A stretch of DNA of 64,000 nt, from the NCBI RefSeq assembly GCF_004216555.1, contig NZ_SGWQ01000007.1, positions 1 to 64,000 on the forward strand. The letters run 5' to 3'. The notes under the pieces are model-generated. The model had not been told where the DNA came from and did no database searches. It saw only the letters and a program-made list of their open reading frames with translations. The DNA is from Herbihabitans rhizosphaerae. Its GTDB lineage: Bacteria > Actinomycetota > Actinomycetes > Mycobacteriales > Pseudonocardiaceae. Positions 20,210-28,330 of this stretch are shown here, piece after piece (the first letter of the stretch is position 1; each line of letters starts with the position of its first letter). A program made the position numbers and the translations under genes.

Positions 20210-23200
20210 ATGGCCAACGCCGTGAGTGCGCACGACGGGCGGGAATCCACGGAGTGGAGCGGTGCCGCCGCGGTCGGCGGATCGGTTCTGTCGACATCCG
20301 GCCCGCACGTCGCACTGGCCGTGTTCCTCGCCGTCGGTGCGGTGCTGTGGCAGTTCGTCGGCATCGCCGGTGTGGACCCGTTTGTCGCGCCGCATTTCTC
20401 GCATCTGCTCGTCGACGTCATGTTGGCCGTTCCGGCGGCGAGTCTCGCGATCGGCGTCGCCGGCGCGGTGACCCGCCGGGTGGGCGTTCCGGTGTCCGGT
20501 CCGTGGGGATGTGTGGCCAGAGCAGCCGTGATCTCGGTCGTGTTGACGGCCGTCTATGTCCCGCTCGGCGCGGCGCAGGCGGTCGCGCACGCGGTCCTGG
20601 GCAACTCGGCGGGAAGTCACGGCGGGCACGACGCGATCTCCCTCGATCCGGCCACGCTCTTCGCCTACGGCGCGGATCAGGCCCTGCGGGTCGAGGTCGC
20701 CGTCATGCTGCTTTCGATCATCGGCCTCGGCGCGGTGGCCGCGTGCGGCGCGGCGATCCCGCCTCGGCTGACCCCCCGCACCGTGCTGCGGACGCGGCGC
20801 GCGTCGATCGCCGTGCGAACGGCGCTCACGGCGGTCTTGCTCACCGTCCTGGTGCCGGCCCAGGCGGGGGCGGAGGCGCCGCCACAGAACAGCGAGACCG
20901 GAGCGGACGGGTGCGCCACCGCACCCCGGCGCACCTTCGACGTCAGCGCGATCGACGTGGACACGGTCGTCGACCGGTTCGGTGACCACGATCCGTACGG
21001 CTACATGTACGTCCTCGCCGACCGCGAGGACGACGTCCGGGCTCAGGAAGCCGCGTTGCTGCAGGCGTCGTGGTTGGACAAGGACGATCCGGCCGCGGCG
21101 AAGGTCTCCCCGGGGCTCGGCCAGGACCCGATCCAGCCGCTGGTGATGCGCGCGCGGCTCGGTGAGTGCGTCGTCGTGAACCTGACCAACAAGATCAAGA
21201 ATTCGCCGCGCGGCGGCCCACTCGGAGACCCGCCGATCGTGCAGCCCGGCGGCGTGCCCTCGGTGTCGATCGACATGTCCGGCGTGTCCTACGACGCCGC
21301 TGAAGGCGCCGGTGGTCAACCGGTCGGCCGCAATCCCACCAGCGTGATGGCCGCGCCGGGGGAGACCAAGCAGTACCGCTACTTTCTCGACCCGCAGATG
21401 GGCGAGGGCGCGAAGATCTTCCGTAGCGGAGGCGAGTCCACGCAGCTGACCGCGCACGGCTTGTTCGGCGTGCTGGTCGCGGAGCCGGCGGGGGCCAGGT
21501 GGTTCGACCCCGCCACGGGTGCCGACCGGACGTCGGACACCACCTGGAGCAACTGGGAGGCGATGATCCGGCCGGTGTTCGGCCCCGCGTTCCGCGAGTT
21601 CACGTTGATCTACCACGAGGTCGGCGACGAGAACTTCAACCTGCGCCGGCCGCTGCGGGAGAACGATGAGGGGATCCCGATCGGCGGTGATCCCGGTGTG
21701 CCGGTGGGCGACCAGCACCAGTACGGCAGACCACTTCCGATGGTCGACGTGCGGCCACCGACACCGACGATTCCGAACGAGGGGGGCGGTGGCACGAACG
21801 GCTACCGGCCGGGCAGCCGGGCGATCAACTATCGAAGCGAGCCGTTCTACCGGCGTCTTCAGCTCGAGGCGGGCCGGGGCGCCGACGCGCAGAAGGCCAA
21901 CCGTTCGCTCGCGTACAGCTCCTACACCTACGGCGACCCGGCGACGCCGATGCCCCGGTCCTATCTCGGTGAGCCGACCAAGACCAGGCTGGTGCACGCC
22001 GGCGGCGAGCAGTTGCACGTGCACCACGTACACGGCGGCGGAACGAGATGGCGGCTGAATCCCGGCACCGACGGCGCGCCGGTGACCGGCGGACTGTCCA
22101 AGACCCCGGCCGACGGTGCCGGCTCGATCAGGCTCGACTCGCAAACGGTGAGCCCGATGGAGACATTCAACCTCGAGCACGAGTGCGGCGCGGGCGGGTG
22201 CCAGCAGGCGGCGGGCGACTTCCTCTACCACTGCCACATCGGACACCACTACATCACCGGCATGTGGGGGCTGTGGCGCGTCTTCGACACCCGACAACCC
22301 GGCCTGGCGCCGCTGCCGGGGAGGGCGCCACCGGCGGATGCGGTCGGCGCGGCCGGACTGATCGGTCGTGTGGTCGACGGCAAACGGGTCGTCGGTCAGG
22401 GTGTGGTCACCGATCCCGCGGCCGAGGTGCCGGTGGACCGGCTCGTCGAGCAGCACCTGCCGCCGCGGGGCGCCAGGTGGGCGGGCCCGGCCGGGCCGGA
22501 CCCCGACGACGCGACCGTGTGGGACTGGCAGCGCGACGGACCTCCCGGTTCGCCTACCTATCTCGGCGAACCGGAGACCACCTCGGTGTGGGCGAACTAT
22601 CGGTCACCAACGCCCGGGATCCGACCGGAGATCATGTTCAACCCGGAGACCGGCCGTCCGGCGTATCCGATGTTGCGGCCACATCTGGGCATGAGACCGC
22701 CGTTCTCGCCGAACAACCACTCCGGCAGCCCCGGGCTCGGCGAGACGGCCAGCCGTGAGCGCCCAGCGGCGCTGTGCCCGAGACAGGCGCCGACCCGGTC
22801 CTACGACGTGACCGCGGTCGCGGTACCGGTGCAGGCCACGAACCGCGAACGGGACAACGACGGCGAGCTCTATGTGCTCAATGACGACAAGGCCGCGGTC
22901 CTCCAGGGACGCAAGCCGACCGAGCCGTTGGTCATTCGGTCCAATGTCGGCGACTGCGTGGCGATCACCTTCGGCAGCGAGCTGAACCCCGCGGTGCAGG
23001 CGAAGGCGAACATGCACGCCCATCTCGTGCAGTTCGACCCGCTCGCGTCCGACGGCGTGGTCGCCGGATTCGCCTACGAGCAGTCGGTGTTCAACGCAGG
23101 TCGGGACGGCCGGACGCTGACCTCGGCGGACTCGCCGAACAGGATCACAGTGTCCACTGTGGACAGACTGCGGCCGGGCGTGTCGGTCGGCGTCGGCGTC

Positions 23201-25528
23201 GGCAGACCGAACGTGGAGATCCGGACGATCACGGCGATCCTCGGGAACCAGTTGGTCCTGGATCGGCCACTGACCAAGCCGCACGTTCAGGGCGAGCCGG
23301 TCACGGTCGAGTTCACGCAGTACCGCTGGTTCTCCGACGTGGACGCGGGCACCGTCTTCTGGCACGACCACGTGGACGCCATCAGATCCTGGGCACACGG
23401 GCTGTTCGCGGCGCTGATCATCGAGCCACCCGGCTCGACCTATCACGACCCGGTCACCGGCGCCGAGGTGAGAAGTGGCGCGAACGTCGACATCGTGAAC
23501 ACCTCCGGCTCTGTCGGAGTGGGGCAGTCCGGTTCGTTCCGTGAGTTCACCGTGTTCCTGCACAACGGGCGAAGAGGCAGAACCGAACTGGGCACACCAC
23601 CACCGGCCGGGCTCGCCCCGTTCAACTCGGGGCAGGAGTGTGAGGAAGGGTCGATCAACCTGCGCGCGGCTCCACTCGGTGAGCGAACACCGCCGGGCGC
23701 GAACCCCGCCGACCCGGCCACCACCCAGCAGCGCCAGGAGTACAACGGCTCCCGATGTCGCAACGCGTTCAGCCGTGCTCCCGGTGACGTCACCAATCCC
23801 GATGCGAACACCGCGCGGGCGACCGTGACCTCGGTGGACCCGTATGCCTTCTCCTCGGTGAAGTACGGCGATCCGATGACGCCGCTGCTGCGGGCCTACG
23901 CCGGCGACCCGGTCGTGGTGCGCACGATCGGCCTCGGCGAGCGGGCCGAGGCGCTGCGCGTGCAGGGACACCGGTTCCGCGTGGAGCGATTCCGAGCCGA
24001 CGGCAGACTCACCGACACCGCGACGACCGGTATCTCCGAGCGGTTCGACTACGTCCTGGACGGCGGCGCGGGTGGTCCAGCGGGTAGCCCCGGCGACTAC
24101 CTGTACTACAGCACTCGCACGTTCGCGCTGGAGAGCGGCGCGTGGGGGCTGTTCCGGGTGCACGATCGGTTGCGGCCGGACCTGCGGCCGCTGCCCAACC
24201 GGCCGGTGCCGGGGGCGGGCCGGGGGTTCCCCGTCCAGGTGCCGGCGACCGGTGACACACAGCGGACTCCTGGGCCCGACCCCGCCTCGGCGCACCGGCC
24301 GGACGGAACGGTGGACACCGGCGTGGTGACCTCCTCGGCGGGCACCTGCCCGGTCGGTGCGCGGACGATGGCATACGACGTCTCGGTGATCGACACCCCG
24401 TTGCCGACCGCGCCCTATCGGGACTCCGGCGGGGTGGTCTACGCGCTGACCTCGGACGTGCCGGCGATCCAGCGAGGGGAGAAGGCGGTCGAGCCGCTCG
24501 TCCTCCGCGCGAACAAGGGCGACTGCGTCAGAATCACCCTGCGCAACCAGATCCGCCAGGGCTCTCTGTACGGCGGCACTCGTGCTGGTATCGATCTCGC
24601 GAAGCTCGCGCGTAACCAGCAGACCTCGGCAGGGGCGGCGATCGGGCTCAATCCGGACAGCAGCGTCGGGGTCGGCCAGGTGGGCGACTATGCCTTCTAC
24701 GCCGACCAGGAGCTGGGCACCTCGCTGTTCCAGAACCTGGCCAGTCCCGCGTCCCTGCGGCACGGGGCGTACGGCATGCTGATCGTCGAGCCTGCGGGTT
24801 CGACCTGGTCGGACAGCAGAACCGGGGTGCCGTTCGGCCCGACCTCGACGGGTACCCAGGCCATCGTCGCTGTTCCTGGCAGGGCGAAGTTCCGCGAGTT
24901 CGCGCTCACGATGCAATCCACGGACCAGCAGTTCGGGCGCAGCATTCTGCCGTACGGCGACCAGGTGGCCGGCAACGGACTGAACAGCCCGACGGCCGCG
25001 AACCGGCCCGTGGCACCGGTGCCCGGCGCGCCACCGGGTACCGGCGGCAACACCGGGTCGTTCGACAAGGGGTACAACAGCGTCAACTACCACACGGCCC
25101 CGCTGACCGAGCGGCTCGGCCTCACGGCCTATCGCGACGACTTCACCGCGGCCCCGGTCATCGGTTCGTACGGCACGGCGTTCGGCTCGACGCCGTACGG
25201 CGAGCCGGCCACGCCGGTGTTCCAGGCGCACAGCGGTGACCCGGTGGTGTTCCGCGTCGGGATCGGCGCGTCCGACCAGGTGCACTCGTTCGCGGTGACC
25301 GGTCACACCTTTCCGATCGAGCCGCGGATGCCGAACTCGGAGATGCTGACCGCTCGCTCGCTCACGGCCGGCGAGACGCTCGACGCGTGGATGTCCCGTG
25401 CCGGGTCCGGTGTCGCCAACGACGGCGACTATCTCTTCATGGACGCGAGAATGCCGTTCATGTCGGCGGGCATCTGGGGGATCTTCCGGGTGCAGCGGCG
25501 AGACTCCACGGACATCGCACCGCTGTGA
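20210..25528 (+). CDS. Giant membrane-anchored multicopper oxidase
   Basis: This 1772-residue protein has an N-terminal membrane domain (about four to five hydrophobic segments within residues 30-220) followed by three long cupredoxin-type blocks. Block A has HVHHVHGGG and YHCHIGHHYITGMW, carrying type 1 and trinuclear copper ligand patterns. Block B has NMHAHLV and FWHDHVDA, a typical WHxH copper motif. Block C (about 1390 onwards) keeps the fold-like repeats but has lost the HCH ligands. The architecture recalls the multi-domain Mn oxidase MnxG, though larger and with a fused membrane domain. It probably oxidises a metal ion or phenolic compound outside the cell. GGAG precedes the ATG, and the stop overlaps the CopD gene (GTGA). 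Confidence 0.82.
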   Translation: MANAVSAHDGRESTEWSGAAAVGGSVLSTSGPHVALAVFLAVGAVLWQFVGIAGVDPFVAPHFSHLLVDVMLAVPAASLAIGVAGAVTRRVGVPVSGPWGCVARAAVISVVLTAVYVPLGAAQAVAHAVLGNSAGSHGGHDAISLDPATLFAYGADQALRVEVAVMLLSIIGLGAVAACGAAIPPRLTPRTVLRTRRASIAVRTALTAVLLTVLVPAQAGAEAPPQNSETGADGCATAPRRTFDVSAIDVDTVVDRFGDHDPYGYMYVLADREDDVRAQEAALLQASWLDKDDPAAAKVSPGLGQDPIQPLVMRARLGECVVVNLTNKIKNSPRGGPLGDPPIVQPGGVPSVSIDMSGVSYDAAEGAGGQPVGRNPTSVMAAPGETKQYRYFLDPQMGEGAKIFRSGGESTQLTAHGLFGVLVAEPAGARWFDPATGADRTSDTTWSNWEAMIRPVFGPAFREFTLIYHEVGDENFNLRRPLRENDEGIPIGGDPGVPVGDQHQYGRPLPMVDVRPPTPTIPNEGGGGTNGYRPGSRAINYRSEPFYRRLQLEAGRGADAQKANRSLAYSSYTYGDPATPMPRSYLGEPTKTRLVHAGGEQLHVHHVHGGGTRWRLNPGTDGAPVTGGLSKTPADGAGSIRLDSQTVSPMETFNLEHECGAGGCQQAAGDFLYHCHIGHHYITGMWGLWRVFDTRQPGLAPLPGRAPPADAVGAAGLIGRVVDGKRVVGQGVVTDPAAEVPVDRLVEQHLPPRGARWAGPAGPDPDDATVWDWQRDGPPGSPTYLGEPETTSVWANYRSPTPGIRPEIMFNPETGRPAYPMLRPHLGMRPPFSPNNHSGSPGLGETASRERPAALCPRQAPTRSYDVTAVAVPVQATNRERDNDGELYVLNDDKAAVLQGRKPTEPLVIRSNVGDCVAITFGSELNPAVQAKANMHAHLVQFDPLASDGVVAGFAYEQSVFNAGRDGRTLTSADSPNRITVSTVDRLRPGVSVGVGVGRPNVEIRTITAILGNQLVLDRPLTKPHVQGEPVTVEFTQYRWFSDVDAGTVFWHDHVDAIRSWAHGLFAALIIEPPGSTYHDPVTGAEVRSGANVDIVNTSGSVGVGQSGSFREFTVFLHNGRRGRTELGTPPPAGLAPFNSGQECEEGSINLRAAPLGERTPPGANPADPATTQQRQEYNGSRCRNAFSRAPGDVTNPDANTARATVTSVDPYAFSSVKYGDPMTPLLRAYAGDPVVVRTIGLGERAEALRVQGHRFRVERFRADGRLTDTATTGISERFDYVLDGGAGGPAGSPGDYLYYSTRTFALESGAWGLFRVHDRLRPDLRPLPNRPVPGAGRGFPVQVPATGDTQRTPGPDPASAHRPDGTVDTGVVTSSAGTCPVGARTMAYDVSVIDTPLPTAPYRDSGGVVYALTSDVPAIQRGEKAVEPLVLRANKGDCVRITLRNQIRQGSLYGGTRAGIDLAKLARNQQTSAGAAIGLNPDSSVGVGQVGDYAFYADQELGTSLFQNLASPASLRHGAYGMLIVEPAGSTWSDSRTGVPFGPTSTGTQAIVAVPGRAKFREFALTMQSTDQQFGRSILPYGDQVAGNGLNSPTAANRPVAPVPGAPPGTGGNTGSFDKGYNSVNYHTAPLTERLGLTAYRDDFTAAPVIGSYGTAFGSTPYGEPATPVFQAHSGDPVVFRVGIGASDQVHSFAVTGHTFPIEPRMPNSEMLTARSLTAGETLDAWMSRAGSGVANDGDYLFMDARMPFMSAGIWGIFRVQRRDSTDIAPL

Positions 25529-26535
25529 TCGCGTCGGTCGCACCCGATCCGGCCGGCGCGGTCGGGCCGGACTGGACGTTCTCGGTCGTCTTCGCGACGT
25601 TCCGCTGGGCCGGCTATGTCGGCCTCGCGCTGCTCGCCGGTGGGTTGATGTTCCTGGTCGCCTGCTGGTCGGACGGTTTCCGGGATCGGCGGGTTCGACG
25701 CGTGCTGCTCGCCGGCTGGTTGGTCAGCATGGTCTCGGCGATCGCGGTGTTGCCGCTGCAAGGCATCTATCTCGCCGGCGGCTCGCTGAGCACGCCGTAC
25801 AGCGCTGCCCTGCTCGAGGCGACGCTGCAGCTCGACTACGGCAGGTACGTCGTCGCGCGGATCGTTCTGCTGGTGGTTGGCGGGTTCCTGCTCGCGCTGG
25901 CGGTCCGCGACCGGCCGAGGTCCGCGGTACGGGCCCCGAGGACGATCTCGGCCGTGGTGCTCGGTCTGGTGCTTCCGGTGACCTGGGCCGGCACCGGTCA
26001 CGCGAACGCGAGCGGGGAGCTCACCGTGCCGATCGCACATGTCGCGCACCTGGTGACCTCGACGTGCTGGCTCGGCGGGCTCACCGTCCTGCTGTTCTGT
26101 GTGTTCCGCCAGGACGGAACCGCGTCCGAGGAGGAGGTCGGCCGCGTGGTGGCGCGGTTCTCCAGGGTCGCGGCGGCCTGCGTGGCGACCTTGGCCGCGA
26201 CCGGCGTGTACCGCGTCCTGCGGGACGTTGGCTCGGTTGGCGAGCTGGCCGGCTCCACCTACGGTGCGCTGCTCGTGTTCAAGATCGCCGCGGTGGTGCT
26301 GGTGGTGTGGTTCGGGTCGATGTCCCGCGCCGTGGTGCGCACCCGGTTCTCGTTCCGGGCGGCGGGCGCCGCGGCGGCCGGTGGGGGTGGCCGCCGCGGC
26401 AACCGGGCCGACCGTGGCGCCGGGGGCGTGCCCATCGCGTCACTGAGGTGGTCGGTCCTGGCGGAGGCGCTGATCGTGCTGGTCGTGCTCGGGGTCACCG
26501 CGGTCCTCGTGGCCACACCGATCGGTTCGCACTGA
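25525..26535 (+). CDS. CopD-family copper transport/resistance membrane protein
   Basis: This polytopic membrane protein of about 336 residues has eight or so hydrophobic segments and the CopD-type segment HVAHLVTSTCWLGGLTVLL. CopD proteins move or sense copper at the membrane; many actinobacterial versions carry a CopC domain, which is absent here. GTG 25525 overlaps the oxidase stop as GTGA; the frame is open further upstream but only inside the oxidase gene. Coupling to the multicopper oxidase suggests that it loads or balances copper for that enzyme. It ends 29 bp from the convergent flavin-oxidase gene. Confidence 0.85.
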   Translation: MIASVAPDPAGAVGPDWTFSVVFATFRWAGYVGLALLAGGLMFLVACWSDGFRDRRVRRVLLAGWLVSMVSAIAVLPLQGIYLAGGSLSTPYSAALLEATLQLDYGRYVVARIVLLVVGGFLLALAVRDRPRSAVRAPRTISAVVLGLVLPVTWAGTGHANASGELTVPIAHVAHLVTSTCWLGGLTVLLFCVFRQDGTASEEEVGRVVARFSRVAAACVATLAATGVYRVLRDVGSVGELAGSTYGALLVFKIAAVVLVVWFGSMSRAVVRTRFSFRAAGAAAAGGGGRRGNRADRGAGGVPIASLRWSVLAEALIVLVVLGVTAVLVATPIGSH

Positions 26536-26564
26536 TCGCCGTGACCACGAGACCAGGGGTCTGC

Positions 26565-28091
26565 TCAGCTGCCGATGCTGCGCGGGTGGGTGAAGAAGTT
26601 GTGCGGGTCGTACCGCCGCTTCACGGTGAGCAGCCGGGCGTAGTTCTCGCCGTAGTTCGCGACCCCCCAGTGGCCGTCGTCCCCGCCGGAACTGGGGAAG
26701 TTGATGTACGAGCCGCTGGCGACCGGCCGCAGGGTGGCCGCGCCGAGATCGGTCCACGCGGTGGCCTCGGCCAGCTGGTCGGCCGGCGGGTTCGCGTTGT
26801 CGAGCCCGAGCTGGTAGCCCATCAGGAATTGCGCGCCCCGGTGGACATACGCGGTCGCGGTGCGACTGACCTGGTTGGCGACCCCGCCAACGGCGATGAT
26901 CTGCACGTACCGGTGTGCCAGGGACTGATGGCTGTCCCATGCCTTCAGCACCTGGCTGTTCTCGGCGACGGTCAGTGCCCTGTCGATCATGCGATAGCTC
27001 TGCCGCTGGTACGGCGTCCTCGGAAGTTGAGCGTCCGGGTTCTGCCCGACGCGGTGGCACTGGTCCAGTGTCTTCTCACCGCAGTACCGGGTGTGCATCG
27101 CGTCGGCGTAGGGCTCTTCCTCGCCGACGGTCTTGCTGATCGGCTGTGCCCCGGCCATCTCGATCAGATGGTTCAGCGCCTTGTCGATCTCCGCCTTGGG
27201 GCCGAGATACCCGCCGCCCACGAAGATGGTCGGTGCGCCGCCGGCGTCGTGTGGCGGCATGACCACGAGCGAGGACCCGATGTTGTTCGAGCCGGTGACG
27301 CACCATTTCTGCCAGGCGGTGAGCACCTCGGCGCCGTGGTCCAGCGACCACATGGCGTCATAGTTGACCATCGTCGGCGCGCCGATCGGCCGCACCTCGA
27401 AGTCAACGACGATGCCGAAGTTGCCGCCGCCACCGCCGCGGATCGCCCAGTAGAGGTCCGGCTCGACGGACTTCGAACACCGGACGATCCGGCCGTCGGC
27501 AAGCACCACTGTCGCGGACTTGACTCGGTCGCTGCCGACGCCGAACTTGCGTGTCTGGTGGCCGAGGCCACCGCCGGACAGGAAGCCGCCAGCGCACACC
27601 GTGGGGCACGTCCCGGTAACGAGCTGCTTGTTGTGCGGCTTCAGGGCGGCGAGCGCGTCGACCGACTGGGCACCGACGCCGATGGTCAGCGTGTTGTCGC
27701 CGACCCGTGCCTGGTTGATCCGGGACAGGTCGACGACCAGCCCCTCACCGGTGGACCACCCGGACAGGTTGTGTCCGCCGCTGCGCGCGCGCACGGGCAG
27801 GCCGTAGTGCTGCGCGAATGACACGCAGGCGCGGACGTCGTCGGCGGACTGGCAGTACGCGATGCCCTGCGGGTTGATGGAATCGTACTGGGTGATCTGT
27901 AATTGCTTGGCGAGTGTGTAGTTTGGTTCGCCGGGAAGAACGACGTCACCCCGTATGGCTTCGCGCAGTTTCTGCCATTTACCGTCCTTGGAACGTGCCG
28001 CTGAGGAAATACCAAGTCCGATACCAGCGCTCGCCGCGGCGGCGACGGTGATGCTGCCCCCCGCGCGCAATAGATTTCTTCTGCTCAGCAT
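26565..28091 (-). CDS. Tat-exported BBE-type FAD-linked oxidase
   Basis: This 508-residue PCMH/BBE-family oxidase begins with a twin-arginine signal (LSRRNLL, then a hydrophobic stretch to about residue 32), so it is exported folded with its flavin. H107 (RSGGHNLSG) and C162 (GTCPTV) match the two residues that hold FAD covalently in bicovalent family members. The C-terminus has the BBE signature NYGENYARL...YDPHNFF. ATG 28091 is preceded by GGGAGGAA at ideal spacing, better than the GTG at 28112. Such enzymes oxidise sugars or polyketide and alkaloid alcohols and amines. Its promoter carries the inverted CCCCTAT motif, suggesting co-regulation with the cluster. Confidence 0.9.
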   Translation of the reverse strand: MLSRRNLLRAGGSITVAAAASAGIGLGISSAARSKDGKWQKLREAIRGDVVLPGEPNYTLAKQLQITQYDSINPQGIAYCQSADDVRACVSFAQHYGLPVRARSGGHNLSGWSTGEGLVVDLSRINQARVGDNTLTIGVGAQSVDALAALKPHNKQLVTGTCPTVCAGGFLSGGGLGHQTRKFGVGSDRVKSATVVLADGRIVRCSKSVEPDLYWAIRGGGGGNFGIVVDFEVRPIGAPTMVNYDAMWSLDHGAEVLTAWQKWCVTGSNNIGSSLVVMPPHDAGGAPTIFVGGGYLGPKAEIDKALNHLIEMAGAQPISKTVGEEEPYADAMHTRYCGEKTLDQCHRVGQNPDAQLPRTPYQRQSYRMIDRALTVAENSQVLKAWDSHQSLAHRYVQIIAVGGVANQVSRTATAYVHRGAQFLMGYQLGLDNANPPADQLAEATAWTDLGAATLRPVASGSYINFPSSGGDDGHWGVANYGENYARLLTVKRRYDPHNFFTHPRSIGS

Positions 28092-28221
28092 CAGTTCCTC
28101 CCTGAGGTCCACCCGTGTGTGGAGACCCGATCTCCCTCTTACGCAGTCTGCGACTCGACCTGCGCCACCCCGATTTCTGCGCGTAGTCGAAAACGCTGAC
28201 AGACCTGCGAGTTCGGAAACA

Positions 28222-28270
28222 ACATAGGGGTTTCGGGGAGTGGGCGACCACCCCGCAGGCTCCCCTATGT
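28222..28270. promoter_or_regulatory. Inverted repeat ACATAGGGG...CCCCTATGT upstream of flavin oxidase
   Basis: ACATAGGGG (28222-28230) and its exact complement CCCCTATGT (28262-28270) face each other across 31 bp in the 239-bp gap before the oxidase gene. The spacing suits two sites for a dimeric or oligomeric activator rather than a hairpin. The CCCCTA core recurs near 18600 and 54510. Confidence 0.5.
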
Positions 28271-28330
28271 TTCGAAATCACCGCACGATTCGTGCGCAAT
28301 TGATTGCTCGGCGTGATCGTGTTGCGCCGC

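Noticed and set aside
19097-25543. Two minus-strand open frames of about 1100 and 980 codons opposite the ROK/copper-oxidase operon
   Set aside because: Their translations are compositionally biased with no motifs, while the plus strand has clear domains, ribosome sites and coupled starts.
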